The notes: generated by a model not told the origin, from the sequence alone. A stretch of DNA of 64,000 nt from Roseibium polysiphoniae (GCF_014842925.1 NZ_JACYXJ010000004.1:372001-436000), one strand, 5' to 3'. Positions 1 to 9,412 are shown, counted from the stretch's first letter. Program-made: numbers and translations.

Positions 1-240
1 ATCGGAGGGAATGACGAAGCTGTCGCCGGGGCCAACGTCAAAGGTTTCGCCTGCCACTGTGAACCGGAAGCGTCCGCTTTCGACATAGGTCGACTGAACG
101 TGAGGGTGATTGTGAAGCTTTCCTTCCGCACCTTCCTCCTTGAAGCGGAATGCAACCATCATGAGGGCGGGGTTTTCGGAGAGGACCTGGCGGGTAATGC
201 CCGGATCTGCCGGGACTTCAGGGAAAGGCTGGTGTGACAT
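1..240 (-). CDS. kdgF: KdgF-like cupin (partial, C-terminus off the left edge)
   Basis: The visible 80 residues are the N-terminal part of a small single-domain cupin. They carry the metal-ligand pattern HNHPHVQ followed by a beta strand and Gly-rich turns (VAGETFDVGPGDSF). This H-x-H-x3-Q arrangement is that of KdgF proteins, which open 4,5-unsaturated uronates released by polysaccharide lyases (family knowledge). The ATG at 240 has an AGGAG six bases upstream; an in-frame ATG at 246 would overlap that site. The gene is last in a minus-strand operon, 9 bases after the TRAP permease, which supports a role in uronate catabolism. A different sugar-pathway cupin cannot be excluded because the second half is missing. 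Confidence 0.75.
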   Translation of the reverse strand, partial: MSHQPFPEVPADPGITRQVLSENPALMMVAFRFKEEGAEGKLHNHPHVQSTYVESGRFRFTVAGETFDVGPGDSFVIPSD

Positions 241-249
241 GGGCATCTC

Positions 250-1530
250 CTAGTGGAAGAGTGAGGGCAGCCAGAGCGACAGGAATGGAACGTAAGTGAC
301 AAGCATGAGCGTCGCGAAGGCCGCTCCATAGAAGGGCCAGATGGTCCTGATGGCTTGCCAGACGGAGATCCTGCCGACTGCACACCCGACAAACAGAATT
401 GTACCGACCGGCGGGGTGCAGAGGCCGATCCCCAGATTGAGCACCAGGATAACGCCGAAGTGTACGGGATCGATCCCGAACGCCGTGGCGACGGGCAGGA
501 AAATCGGTGTGGTGATGACGATCAGGGGCGACATGTCCATAAACGTCCCGAGCATCAAGAGGATCAGGTTGATCAGCAGCAAAATGACGATTGGGTTGCT
601 GGAGAGATCCTTCATCATGGCGACCAGTTCGGCAGGAATTCGAAGGAAGGCCAGAAGCCAGCCGAAGGAAGCCGCGCTGCCGATCACGAGCAAAACCATC
701 GCCGTTGTTCTCACGGCAGCCCTTGTTGCAGCCACGAATTGGGGCCAATGCATGGTGCGATAGGCAAGTGTGGTCACAAGAAGCGCATAGACCGCCGCGA
801 TGCAGGAGCTCTCGGATGCCGTAAAGATGCCTGAGCGCACGCCTCCAAAGATGATCGCGATGAGCAGGATGCCGGGAATAGCGTTGAAGAACAGCAGCCC
901 GAATGCTGACCAGCCGGGGAATTTTTCCGTCGGATAGCCGCGCTTTTTGGCGACGAACCATGCGGTGATCATCAAGGTGATCGCAAGGAGCAATCCCGGG
1001 ATGATTCCTGCCGTGAAAAGATCGGCGATCGACAGCCGTCCGCCGGCGGAGATCGAATAGATGATCATGTTGTGAGACGGTGGGAGCATGAGAGCGATGA
1101 TTGATGAGACGACGGTGACGTTGACACCATAGTCGACGTCGTAGCCCTTCTTCTTCATCTGTGGGATCATCAGACCACCAATTGCGGTTGCGTCGGCCGC
1201 AGCGGAACCCGAAATCCCCCCGAACAGGACGGATGCGGCAATGTTGACCTGGCCCAGTCCGCCTCGAAGGTGGCCGACCATCGCGCCGGCAAGTGCAACA
1301 AGTCGTCGGGCGATGTCGCCGCGCACCATGAGTTCCCCGGCAAAGATGAAGAAGGGGATGGCCATCAAGGCGTAGACCGAGACGCCGGAATTCAAGCGTT
1401 GGAAGACGATCACCGGCGGCATGCCGAGATAAAGCACTGTTGCGAGCGAAGCTGCGCCAAGGCAAAAGGCAACTGGTGTGCCGATGAGGAGCAGAAATAC
1501 AAATGTTCCGAAGAGGACCCAGACTTCCAT
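250..1530 (-). CDS. dctM: TRAP transporter large permease (DctM)
   Basis: The 426-residue protein is the large, 12-13 helix membrane subunit of a TRAP transporter, which drives sodium-dependent uptake of a substrate delivered by a periplasmic receptor. It is almost entirely hydrophobic and shows typical DctM stretches (AASVLFGGISGSAAADATAI, MIPQMKKKGYD, LCTPPVGTILFVGCAVG). I start it at the ATG at 1530, preceded by GGAGG, rather than 30 bases upstream, because the shorter form begins directly with the first helix (MEVWVLFGTF). The start lies one base after the dctQ stop, so the two are translationally coupled. The uxaC and KdgF-like neighbours point to a hexuronate or unsaturated uronate as substrate (inference). 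Confidence 0.95.
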   Translation of the reverse strand: MEVWVLFGTFVFLLLIGTPVAFCLGAASLATVLYLGMPPVIVFQRLNSGVSVYALMAIPFFIFAGELMVRGDIARRLVALAGAMVGHLRGGLGQVNIAASVLFGGISGSAAADATAIGGLMIPQMKKKGYDVDYGVNVTVVSSIIALMLPPSHNMIIYSISAGGRLSIADLFTAGIIPGLLLAITLMITAWFVAKKRGYPTEKFPGWSAFGLLFFNAIPGILLIAIIFGGVRSGIFTASESSCIAAVYALLVTTLAYRTMHWPQFVAATRAAVRTTAMVLLVIGSAASFGWLLAFLRIPAELVAMMKDLSSNPIVILLLINLILLMLGTFMDMSPLIVITTPIFLPVATAFGIDPVHFGVILVLNLGIGLCTPPVGTILFVGCAVGRISVWQAIRTIWPFYGAAFATLMLVTYVPFLSLWLPSLFH

Positions 1531-1531
1531 A

Positions 1532-2098
1532 TCAGCCTTCCTCCAACTCGGTTTCGCCAAAGCGGGCGGTGGGAAGACCGGCGGCGCGCCGTATCAGGCG
1601 TTCCAGCGAGAAAATGGCGATCAAAATGCCCCCGGCGACGAGCGGTAGAAAGTCGAACGCACCTGAAATTCCGAGAGATGGCAGGATCACATTCCAGGAG
1701 GACAGCATCAGCTGTGCGCCGAACCAGAGCATTCCCAGTCCAAACGTTCCCACGATGAGATCGGACACACTGTGAAGCCAGAGCTTTGCATTGGTCGGAA
1801 GAAAATAAAGAAGCACATCGAAACTCAGGTGGTAACCTTCCCGAATTCCGACCGCCGCTCCAAGGAAGATAAACCATCCCATCAAGATGATGGCAGCGGG
1901 TTCGCTCCAGACGATCGAGTCATTCATCACATAGCGCATGAAGACCTGAGCGGAGACGAATGCGGTCATCAGCAAGAGACCGGCACTCGCGAGCCAAAGC
2001 GCAAGGCGCGCAATCAAGCCCATCGGGCGCGCGGCATTTTTCATGAAGTCCTGCAAGGTTTCCTCCCGGCACGCAAGGTTCATGGCGACGAGCGCCAT
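1532..2098 (-). CDS. dctQ: TRAP transporter small permease (DctQ)
   Basis: This is the four-helix small membrane subunit that pairs with DctM. Hydrophobic segments and the family-type stretch FIFLGAAVGIREGYHLSFD are visible. The start is uncertain: the ATG at 2098 has GAGG close by and gives 188 residues. A TTG at 2056 has a better placed GGAGG (5-base spacing) and would give 174 residues, nearer the usual 160-180. The gene lies between dctP (20-base gap) and dctM (one-base gap) in the uronate operon. Confidence 0.92.
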   Translation of the reverse strand: MALVAMNLACREETLQDFMKNAARPMGLIARLALWLASAGLLLMTAFVSAQVFMRYVMNDSIVWSEPAAIILMGWFIFLGAAVGIREGYHLSFDVLLYFLPTNAKLWLHSVSDLIVGTFGLGMLWFGAQLMLSSWNVILPSLGISGAFDFLPLVAGGILIAIFSLERLIRRAAGLPTARFGETELEEG

Positions 2099-2118
2099 GA
2101 ACCCTCTTTGCGCTCACA

Positions 2119-3099
2119 TCAGTCGGTGGCGCGGATGCGGCTGACGAGGTCTTTCAGCTTGTCTGACGTGACATGCTTTTCGTAGACGCTGTCCATGGCT
2201 GCCATGAAGGGGGCCTTGTCGATCTCTTCAACGATCTCGACGCCTGCTGCGCGAACTTTCTCCTCGGACGCTTTCTCGCGGGCAACCCATAGATCACGCA
2301 TGACAGGAACTGAATCTCGGGCGGCCTGACGAACGGCAGCCTGATCATCAGCAGAAAGCTTGTCCCAGCTGATCTTGGACATGACCAGGACTTCGGGAAC
2401 GATTAGATGCTGGTCAAGCGTGTAGTACCCGGCAACTTCGTAGTGCCCCGAAGATTCAAAAGAAGGCCAATTGTTCTCGGCACCGTCAATCACGCCCGTC
2501 TGAATGGCGGAATAGACTTCACCGTAAGGCATGGGCGTCGCATTGGCGCCGAGAGCGGTCATCATGTCGACAAAGATGTCAGACTGCATCACGCGGACTT
2601 TCATTCCGGCCAGATCGTCGATCGATTTGATCGGCTTGACCTTGTTGTAAAAGCTGCGCGAGCCGCCATCGAAGAAAGCCAGACCAACGTAGCCGTGCGG
2701 CACGAATGCCTCAAGGATTTCGTCGCCGATCGGACCGTCCATCACAGTGTGCATGTGATCAACGGACTTGAAGACATAGGGCAGCGAGATAACCTTGGTC
2801 TCTTCGACCAGGTTGTTGAACGGTCCCGTGGAGACGCGGTTCAAATCGATCACGCCGAACTTTGTCTGTTCGATCGTGTCTTTCTCCTGTCCAAGCTGAG
2901 CAGAGTGGAAAACTTCAACACACAGACGGCCGTCCGTGCGCTCCTCCAGAAGTTTGCCCATGTGCTTGACCGCTTCAACAGTCGGATAGCCATCCGGATG
3001 TGTGTCGGATGACTTCAGGGTCACTTCGCAAGCCATGGACGTGGTCGCAAGCGCGACGCTGGCAAGCAAGGCTGACGCCAGGGTTTTTACGATCTTCAT
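2119..3099 (-). CDS. dctP: TRAP transporter substrate-binding protein (DctP)
   Basis: This is the periplasmic receptor of the TRAP system, 326 residues, with a Sec signal peptide ([20 protein letters not shown], cleavage near SMA-CEV). The mature protein has the DctP fold signatures [37 protein letters not shown] and the substrate-helix region [20 protein letters not shown]. It contains the conserved Arg (in MKVRV) that contacts the substrate carboxylate in this family. A highly expressed receptor placed first among the transporter genes, directly after uxaC, is typical. D-glucuronate or D-galacturonate is the likely ligand from context, not from the sequence itself. Confidence 0.95.
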   Translation of the reverse strand: MKIVKTLASALLASVALATTSMACEVTLKSSDTHPDGYPTVEAVKHMGKLLEERTDGRLCVEVFHSAQLGQEKDTIEQTKFGVIDLNRVSTGPFNNLVEETKVISLPYVFKSVDHMHTVMDGPIGDEILEAFVPHGYVGLAFFDGGSRSFYNKVKPIKSIDDLAGMKVRVMQSDIFVDMMTALGANATPMPYGEVYSAIQTGVIDGAENNWPSFESSGHYEVAGYYTLDQHLIVPEVLVMSKISWDKLSADDQAAVRQAARDSVPVMRDLWVAREKASEEKVRAAGVEIVEEIDKAPFMAAMDSVYEKHVTSDKLKDLVSRIRATD

Positions 3100-3126
3100 G
3101 ATATTCCTCCCATCATGATTGGCTCG

Positions 3127-4533
3127 TCAGAGCCGATAGGCTTGCTTCGCAAGCCGGTAGCTGAGGTCTTGTGCAACCTCATACGCCTCGTCCGCCGCTA
3201 ACCTCCCAGTTGCGACGAGCGTTGCGAGATAGGCGCAGTCCACCCGGCGTGCCACATCGTGGCGCGCGGGAATCGAGCAGAAAGCGCGTGTGTCATCGTT
3301 GAAGCCGACGGTGTTGTAAAAACCGGCGGTTTCGGTCGTTGTTTCCCGGAACCGGCGCATGCCTTCCGGGCTGTCGTAGAACCACCAGGCTGGGCCAAGC
3401 TTGAGGGCCGGATAAACACCCGCAAGCGGTGCGAGCTCCCGGGCGCATGTGGTCTCGTCCAGGGTGAAAAGGATGATCGTCAGATCGGGTTCCATGCCGA
3501 CGGCATCGAGAAGCGGCTTAAGCGCCTGCACATATTCGGTGCGTGTGGGAATATCGAAGCCCTTGTCGCGGCTGAATATGCCCATGGTGGGCGCAGAGTG
3601 GTTGCGGAAACTGCCGGAATGAATTTGCAGCACGAGGCCGTCCTCGAGGCTCATCCGGGCCATTTCAGTCAGCATGTGACCGCGGAACGCATCAGCTTCT
3701 TCCGGAGTGCAACTGCCCTTCAAAGCCTTGGCAAAGAGTGCAGCGGCATCAGCGGCAGAGAGGTTCTCGGTGCGCGCGGTCGGGTGCCCATGGTCGGACG
3801 AGGTTGCGCCGAAGTCCTTGAAGTAGGCGCGGCGGATCCGGTGTGCCTGGAGATAGCCCTCCCAGGTTGAGGTGTCTTCTCCGGTCAGCTCGCCAAGCGC
3901 CTCGACATTGCCGGCAAAGCCGTCGAACTCCGGGTCGACCACCGCATCCGGTCGATACGCCGTGATGACTTTGCCTGTCCAGCCGCTTTCGCGGATCTGC
4001 CGGTGCCATTTGAGATCATCAAGGGCGCCCTCAGTCGTCGCAATGGCCTCGATCTTGAAACGTTCGAAGAGCGCGCGGGGGCGGAACTCGGGCTTTGCAA
4101 GGCAATCGGCGATGTGGTCATAGGCGGCGTCCGCCGTTTGGGCGTTCAGACGCTCGGTCCAGCCGAAGACTTCCTCGAAAGCATGATCAAGCCACATGCG
4201 CGATGGCGTGGCGCGGAACAGATGATAGTTCTCGGCAAAGATCCGCCAGATCTTTCGGCCGTCGGTTTCCGTCCAACCGCCATCTGCACGCGGGATGCCG
4301 AGGCTTTCCAATGCGAGGCCCTGGGAGCAGAGCATGCGAAAGACATAGTGGTCGGGGGTGATGAACAGCTGTGCGGGATCGGGAAAGGCTTCGTTTTCTG
4401 CGAACCAACGCGGATCCGTATGTCCGTGAGGGCTGATGATCGGCAAGTCTTTCACGGTCTGGTAGAGCTCGCGGGCCACCTGCCGCGTATTTTCTTCCAA
4501 GGGAAAAAGCCTGTCCGGATTCAACTGACTCAC
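3127..4533 (-). CDS. uxaC: Glucuronate isomerase (uronate isomerase)
   Basis: UxaC isomerises D-glucuronate to D-fructuronate and D-galacturonate to D-tagaturonate, the first cytoplasmic step of hexuronate catabolism. The 468-residue protein has the family length and the amidohydrolase-like metal motif PHGHTDP near residue 36. Other conserved stretches are TPDHYVFRML, MWLDHAFEEVFG, LQIHSGSFRNHS, KLGPAWWFYDSPEGMRRF and GFNDDTRAFCSIPARHD. It is the first gene of the minus-strand operon that continues into the TRAP transporter genes, and it is divergent from a GntR regulator gene. Confidence 0.97.
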   Translation of the reverse strand: MSQLNPDRLFPLEENTRQVARELYQTVKDLPIISPHGHTDPRWFAENEAFPDPAQLFITPDHYVFRMLCSQGLALESLGIPRADGGWTETDGRKIWRIFAENYHLFRATPSRMWLDHAFEEVFGWTERLNAQTADAAYDHIADCLAKPEFRPRALFERFKIEAIATTEGALDDLKWHRQIRESGWTGKVITAYRPDAVVDPEFDGFAGNVEALGELTGEDTSTWEGYLQAHRIRRAYFKDFGATSSDHGHPTARTENLSAADAAALFAKALKGSCTPEEADAFRGHMLTEMARMSLEDGLVLQIHSGSFRNHSAPTMGIFSRDKGFDIPTRTEYVQALKPLLDAVGMEPDLTIILFTLDETTCARELAPLAGVYPALKLGPAWWFYDSPEGMRRFRETTTETAGFYNTVGFNDDTRAFCSIPARHDVARRVDCAYLATLVATGRLAADEAYEVAQDLSYRLAKQAYRL

Positions 4534-4579
4534 GTTTACGCTCCTATTGGATACCTTGAAGGCAAGGGCTTTTCATATA

Positions 4580-4601
4580 ACTAGTTTGGTAATATGCTAG
4601 T
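4580..4601. promoter_or_regulatory. Putative operator of the GntR/FCD regulator
   Basis: A perfect inverted repeat ACTAG-N12-CTAGT lies in the 96-base gap between the divergent uxaC and gntR genes, with TTGGTAATAT between the arms. GntR/FCD regulators usually bind short palindromes in such intergenic regions and release DNA when a pathway intermediate binds. The site is close to both gene starts, so a bound repressor could block both directions. This is an inference from position and symmetry. Confidence 0.45.
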
Positions 4602-4629
4602 ACGCAGAATGAGTCAACGGAGGGAAATC

Positions 4630-5334
4630 ATGTCGCGATCGAGCCCATTGAGGGCCTTGGAGCCACTCAACAGACCGTCGGTCGCCGATACTGTTTTCGA
4701 TGAGTTGCATCAGCAGATTCTCTCGCTCGAGCTGCCGCCGGGCATGAAGATGTCGGAGGCTGAAGTTGCCAAGGCTCTTGGAGTTTCGCGGCAGCCGGTG
4801 CGCGACGCGTTTTATCGCCTGTCCAAACTCGGGTTCCTGTCAATCCGGCCCCAACGTGCGACGATCGTCTCCGAAATTTCGGAGCGAGCCGTCTTTCAGG
4901 CGCGGTTTGTACGCAGCGCGATCGAAGCCGAGACGGTGCGCGCTGCCTGCGAGAAACTGACCGAAGAGGATCACAAGGCGCTGGACGATCTTCTGGAGCT
5001 GCAGCGCAAGGCGGTCGAAGCGCGCGACGCTGTAGAGTTTCATGCGTACGACGACCAGTTCCACCGGGAAATCTGCGAGCGGACCGGTCTTGCCTTTGCC
5101 TGGGAAATCATCCGCGAGAACAAGGCGCATATGGACCGCGTCCGTTTTCTCTCGCTGTCGTTTGCCTCGCAAGCCGCCTTGGACGATCACGTCAAGGTTC
5201 TGGAGGCGATCAAGGCACGCGACAGCACCAGTGCCATGGCGCTGATGCACCTTCACCTATCGCGGATCAAGGAGCAAATTCCACGTATTCGTGCCAATTA
5301 TTCCGAGTTCTTTGCCGGAGAGACTGAACAGTGA
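4630..5334 (+). CDS. GntR family regulator, FCD (FadR) subfamily, uronate locus
   Basis: The 234-residue protein has an N-terminal winged helix (residues about 17-80; MSEAEVAKALGVSRQPVRDA) and an all-helical FCD ligand domain. The metal-binding Asp and His residues of that domain are visible (DDQFHREI, DDHVKVLEAI, HLHLSRI). I chose the ATG at 4630 because GGAGG sits 6 bases upstream; in-frame codons further upstream have no such site. It is divergent from uxaC-dctPQM and overlaps the kinase gene by 4 bases. It is therefore very probably the local repressor of uronate uptake and breakdown, as UxuR/ExuR-type FCD regulators are elsewhere. Confidence 0.93.
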   Translation: MSRSSPLRALEPLNRPSVADTVFDELHQQILSLELPPGMKMSEAEVAKALGVSRQPVRDAFYRLSKLGFLSIRPQRATIVSEISERAVFQARFVRSAIEAETVRAACEKLTEEDHKALDDLLELQRKAVEARDAVEFHAYDDQFHREICERTGLAFAWEIIRENKAHMDRVRFLSLSFASQAALDDHVKVLEAIKARDSTSAMALMHLHLSRIKEQIPRIRANYSEFFAGETEQ

Positions 5335-6239
5335 CAAATCGTTTTCTCTCCATCGGCGAATGCATGGTCGAAATGGCGCCCACCAGTGATGGCACATTCG
5401 CCATGGGCTTTGCCGGCGATACGCTCAACACGGCCTGGTATGCGCGCAAGCTGCTGCCTGAGACCTGGGACGTGTCCTATCTCACAGCGGTCGGCGAGGA
5501 TGCTCTGTCCGACAATATGGTTCATTTTCTGGACAGTGCCGGGATCGATACGAGCCTGATCGAACGGCGGGCTGACAGAACCGTTGGCCTTTATATGATC
5601 CAGCTCAGTGAGGGCGAGCGAAGCTTTGCCTATTGGCGCTCGGAGTCTGCAGCGCGCTGTCTTGCCGCAAACGCCGAGGCCTTGCAGGGAAAACTTGATC
5701 GGGCCGGGCTGATCTACTTCTCGGGCATAACGCTTGGAATTTTGTCGGTGCCGGATCGACACAAGTTTCTGGATGCTGTCGGCAAGGCACGATCCAATGG
5801 CTCTACAATCGCCTTTGATCCCAATCTTAGGCCACGGCTCTGGGCCAGCGAAGAGGACATGTGCGCCGCGATTACCGAAGCCGCAGGTTTCAGCGATATT
5901 GTGCTGCCATCATTTGAAGATGAGGCATCTCATTTCGGCGATGGGTCCTGCGAGGAGACGGCGCGACGCTATGCGGCTGAAAGAGCGGGGCTGGTGATCG
6001 TCAAGAACGGTCCTGGCAATGTGATCTGCCTGCAAGACGGCGAGATGACTGCGCTGCCTGCAAACGCCGTCGGAAGCATCGTTGACACCACCGCGGCCGG
6101 CGACAGTTTCAATGCAGGTTTTCTCGCCGCACACTTACAAGGCAAGTCCCTGGCGCTGTGCGTTGAGGCGGGAAACAGGCTGGCCAGCGCAGTCATCGGG
6201 CAGCGAGGCGCGTTGGTGGATGTTGTCGAACATGTGTGA
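5331..6239 (+). CDS. kdgK: 2-dehydro-3-deoxygluconokinase (PfkB family)
   Basis: KdgK phosphorylates 2-keto-3-deoxygluconate (KDG), the point where the glucuronate, galacturonate and unsaturated-uronate routes meet. The 302-residue protein has the PfkB ribokinase fold. It opens with a KDG-kinase-like SIGECMVEM and GFAGDTLNTAWYARKL, and carries the C-terminal PfkB signature DTTAAGDSFNAGFLAA with the catalytic Asp in AGDS. Translation starts at a GTG overlapping the regulator's stop codon (GTGA), so both are one unit. Other PfkB sugars are possible, but the position in a uronate locus favours KDG. Confidence 0.92.
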   Translation: MTNRFLSIGECMVEMAPTSDGTFAMGFAGDTLNTAWYARKLLPETWDVSYLTAVGEDALSDNMVHFLDSAGIDTSLIERRADRTVGLYMIQLSEGERSFAYWRSESAARCLAANAEALQGKLDRAGLIYFSGITLGILSVPDRHKFLDAVGKARSNGSTIAFDPNLRPRLWASEEDMCAAITEAAGFSDIVLPSFEDEASHFGDGSCEETARRYAAERAGLVIVKNGPGNVICLQDGEMTALPANAVGSIVDTTAAGDSFNAGFLAAHLQGKSLALCVEAGNRLASAVIGQRGALVDVVEHV

Positions 6240-6360
6240 CGTTCCCAAGTGCCTTCTCGGCCCGTTGAAAACTGCCGGCCGTGTGTCGGGGTTTGAATTG
6301 TAAAATCAAAGGCGCCGGGTTAAGGAAGCGCGTCCTTGGTCCATATTGGTTTTGAGCTCG

Positions 6361-7371
6361 ATGCGCACTGCTTTGGTTACTGGATCGGCCGGCTTCATCG
6401 GCTACTTCCTTTGTACGCGGCTCCTGGATGATGGCTTCCGCGTCATCGGGCTCGACGCCATGACGGACTATTACGACGTCAAGCTCAAGCAGCGCAGGCA
6501 GCAGATGTTGCTGCAAAATGAACATTTCACAGCCCTGAACGACCGGATTGAAACACCGGATCTGCTCAAGGAACTGTTCTCCCGAGAGACCCCCGATGTG
6601 GTGGTTCATCTCGCGGCGCAGGCCGGGGTTCGCTACTCGATTGAGAACCCGCGATCCTATCTGGAAAGCAACATCAACGGCACATTTGAGCTGCTGGAGG
6701 CAGCGCGCGCCCATCCGCCCGAGCACATGCTGCTGGCGTCAACCTCGTCGGCATATGGCGCCAACACCCACATGCCATACACCGAGACCGACAAGGCCGA
6801 TCACCAGATGTCGTTCTATGCTGCGACAAAGAAGGCCAATGAGAACATGGCGCATTCCTATGCGCATCTGTTCGAGCTGCCCATTACCATGTTCCGGTTC
6901 TTTACAGTCTATGGCCCGTGGGGCCGCCCGGATATGGCGCTGTTCAAGTTCACCAAGGCCATCCTCGAAGGCAAGCCGATCGACGTCTATAACTTCGGCG
7001 ACATGAAGCGTGACTTCACCTACGTCGAAGACCTTGTCGAGGGCATTCGGCTTTTGATCGATGCGGTGCCGGTACGTCCGGCCGAGGGCGTTGTTCCAGA
7101 GGGGGACAGTCTTTCACCGGTTGCCCCCTGGCGGGTGGTGAACATCGGCAACTCGAATGCGGTTCAACTGACCGACTTCATCGCCGCGATCGAAAAGGCG
7201 ACCGGACGCGCTGCAGAGCGCAATTTGATGCCGATGCAGCCGGGCGATGTGCCGGCAACCTGGGCCAATGCGGATTTGCTTCAAGAGCTGACCGGTTACC
7301 GACCGAAGACTGATGTTGAAACCGGCGTCAAACGCTTTGTCGAGTGGTATCGGGCCTACTACGAAATCTAA
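6361..7371 (+). CDS. UDP-glucuronate 4-epimerase type NAD-dependent epimerase
   Basis: This 336-residue extended short-chain dehydrogenase has the NAD site TGSAGFIG at its N-terminus, the SSAYG motif, and the catalytic Tyr153-x3-Lys157 pair (SFYAATKKAN). Its sequence pattern (ENPRSYLESNINGTFELLE, RFFTVYGPWGRPDMA, GDMKRDFTYVEDLVEG) is that of bacterial UDP-glucuronate 4-epimerases, which make UDP-galacturonate for surface polysaccharides. The ATG at 6361 places the family N-terminus MRTALVTGSAG; a TTG 15 bases upstream is less likely. It lies downstream of kdgK with a 121-base gap and may be transcribed separately. It concerns uronate-containing polymers rather than free uronates. Confidence 0.9.
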   Translation: MRTALVTGSAGFIGYFLCTRLLDDGFRVIGLDAMTDYYDVKLKQRRQQMLLQNEHFTALNDRIETPDLLKELFSRETPDVVVHLAAQAGVRYSIENPRSYLESNINGTFELLEAARAHPPEHMLLASTSSAYGANTHMPYTETDKADHQMSFYAATKKANENMAHSYAHLFELPITMFRFFTVYGPWGRPDMALFKFTKAILEGKPIDVYNFGDMKRDFTYVEDLVEGIRLLIDAVPVRPAEGVVPEGDSLSPVAPWRVVNIGNSNAVQLTDFIAAIEKATGRAAERNLMPMQPGDVPATWANADLLQELTGYRPKTDVETGVKRFVEWYRAYYEI

Positions 7372-7785
7372 ATGCGAGTGTGAAACGGTGCCCGGACGGA
7401 TGCATCTGCATCGCGGGCCTCGTAAGGCTTCATCCCTGAGTGCCCGAGAGAAGTTCCGGCAGAGCGATCTGCTCTTGCTGCCTGCGCAACTGGTCGCGGC
7501 TGCTGCTTGTTGATCATATTATGACCATGCCGAACATGGCGGCAGTGAACGCCTAGAAAGACGCCAGTCTGCTATGTGCCTGGTTCGCATGCGAGATTAT
7601 TCTCGCCCACGTTGTGGAAATGCAGGTTCGAGCGTTCCCTGCGATTGTCACGATCTCCATGCCCTTGTGAAAATTGCACAAATTCTTGCCCTTGCAACTT
7701 TAGTAGGCTGAAGGGCAGACTGTCATCTCTCGCGAGCCAATGCCCTTCCACCTTCGCGATCTTAAATAATCAAGGGGAGCACCAG
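7372..7785. other. Intergenic region upstream of the peptide-type ABC operon
   Basis: I see no convincing gene in these 414 bases. An open frame continues upstream from the binding-protein gene but its extra N-terminus is not a signal peptide and has no ribosome site. The region must hold the ABC operon promoter. A TTGCAC at 7674 is a possible -35, without a good -10. A near-palindrome TGATCATA-T-TATGACCA stands at 7512-7528. Neither is strong enough to call separately. Confidence 0.3.
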
Positions 7786-9396
7786 ATGCTTTTTGGAAAA
7801 ACAATTGCAGCGCTTTCGCTGACAACCGCTCTTGTCATGCCGATGATCGGCGCCATTCCGGCTGCCTATGCTGAAACGCCACCGAACATGCTTGTGGTTG
7901 CTGCGGAAATCGACGATCTGATTTCCCTCGATCCTCAGGAAATGTTTGAATTCTCTGGTTCAGACTACGCAAACAACGTTTATCAGCGTCTGATTGCCTA
8001 CGATCCGAAGGATTTCTCCAAGGGTTATCAGCCGGCAATCGCCGAGAGCTGGGAAATTTCTGAAGACGGCAAGACATTCACCTTCAAGATTGCCGAGGGA
8101 CTGAAGTTTGCGTCCGGCAACCCGGTGACGGCAAGCGATGTCGCATTTTCCTTGCGCCGCGCCGTTCTCCTTAAGAAGACGCCGTCCTTCATTCTCACAC
8201 AGTTCGGTTTCACTGAAGAGAATGCTTCAGAGACGTTGATGGCCAAGGATGACGGAACATTCGTCCTGGTGACCGACAAGAAATATGCGCCGTCTTTCGT
8301 GCTGAACTGCATGACCGCGGCAATCGCCAGCATCGTCGATAGCAAGCTGGTTCTGGAAAACGAAGTTGACGGCGATCTGGGCAACGGATGGCTGAAGACA
8401 AACTCTGCCGGTTCCGGCCCTTACCAGCTGACCAGCTGGAAGCCGAATGAATCCCTGACGATTTCGGCGAACCCGAATTTCTCCGGCGACGCTCCGGCAA
8501 TGAACCGTGTGGTTGTGCGCCATATTGCAGAATCTGCATCGCAGCGTCTGCTTCTTGAAAAAGGCGACGTGGACATCGTTCGCAATCTCTCGCCTGAAGA
8601 TGTTTCTGGCGTTCTGAAGAGCGAAGACGTCAAGGTCATGACCGACCAGCGCGGCCGGATCATGTATATCTCCATGAACCAGCAGGACCCGACCCTGTCC
8701 AAGCCCAAGGTCATCGAGGCGATCAAGTATCTGATCGACTACGACGGAATGGTGAATTCCTTCCTCAAGGGCCAGTACATGGTTCACCAGGCATACCTGC
8801 CGCTTTCCTACCTCGGCGAACTCAAGGACAAGCCTTATTCCCTGAACATCGAAAAGGCGAAGGCCCTGTTGGCAGAAGCCGGACTTGCGGATGGCTTCGA
8901 GGTTGAGTTCATCGTACGGACCGCACAGGAGCGCGTTGAAATTGCTCAGTCGCTCCAGAACACCTTCGGTCAGGCCGGCATCAAGGCATCGATCGTTCAG
9001 GGCACAGGCAAGGAAACGCTTGGCAAATATCGCGCTCGCGATTTCCAGATCTATGTTGGCGCCTGGGGCCCGGATTATCCGGATCCGCACACAAACGCTG
9101 ATACGTTTACGTCAAACCCGGACAACAGCTTCGAAGCGAAGCTGACTGGCAAGCTTGCGTGGCGGAACGCCTGGGCGGCTGACGGCTACACGGAGCGTAC
9201 GGCTGCTGCGGCTCAGGAAACCGACACGGCCAAGCGCGCTGAAATGTATGTTCAGCTGCAGAAAGACTTCCAGAAGGAGGCTCCCTTCGCGATCATGTTC
9301 CAGAAAACTGAACAGAACGCGCTGCGGGCCAATGTGGAAGGTTATTCCATCGGTGCCGCGATCTCGGCCGTCTACTACGGCAACGTAACCAAGTAA
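7786..9396 (+). CDS. ABC transporter substrate-binding protein, peptide/nickel/opine type (SBP family 5)
   Basis: This 536-residue periplasmic protein starts with a Sec signal peptide cleaved near AYA-ETPP. It shows the family-5 layout: an N-terminal LDPQEMFEFSGSDYANNVYQRL stretch, the AESWEISEDGKTFTFKI signature near residue 90, and a C-terminal dipeptide-binding-like domain (YVGAWGPDYPDPHTNAD). The ATG at 7786 has AAGGGGAG at a good distance. It is the first gene of a five-gene importer. Family-5 proteins bind oligopeptides, opines, nickel chelates or oligosaccharides, and the ligand cannot be read from the sequence. Immediately downstream is a strong terminator hairpin that should keep this protein in excess over the permeases. 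Confidence 0.93.
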   Translation: MLFGKTIAALSLTTALVMPMIGAIPAAYAETPPNMLVVAAEIDDLISLDPQEMFEFSGSDYANNVYQRLIAYDPKDFSKGYQPAIAESWEISEDGKTFTFKIAEGLKFASGNPVTASDVAFSLRRAVLLKKTPSFILTQFGFTEENASETLMAKDDGTFVLVTDKKYAPSFVLNCMTAAIASIVDSKLVLENEVDGDLGNGWLKTNSAGSGPYQLTSWKPNESLTISANPNFSGDAPAMNRVVVRHIAESASQRLLLEKGDVDIVRNLSPEDVSGVLKSEDVKVMTDQRGRIMYISMNQQDPTLSKPKVIEAIKYLIDYDGMVNSFLKGQYMVHQAYLPLSYLGELKDKPYSLNIEKAKALLAEAGLADGFEVEFIVRTAQERVEIAQSLQNTFGQAGIKASIVQGTGKETLGKYRARDFQIYVGAWGPDYPDPHTNADTFTSNPDNSFEAKLTGKLAWRNAWAADGYTERTAAAAQETDTAKRAEMYVQLQKDFQKEAPFAIMFQKTEQNALRANVEGYSIGAAISAVYYGNVTK

Positions 9397-9412
9397 GCGC
9401 GGCAAGCAAAAC

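Noticed and set aside
3259..3870. Open frame antisense to uxaC
   Set aside because: No ribosome site or domain; uxaC in the other direction is unambiguous.
7576..7785. Extended N-terminus of the ABC binding protein
   Set aside because: The shorter form begins with a proper signal peptide and an AAGGGGAG site; the extension would hide the signal peptide.
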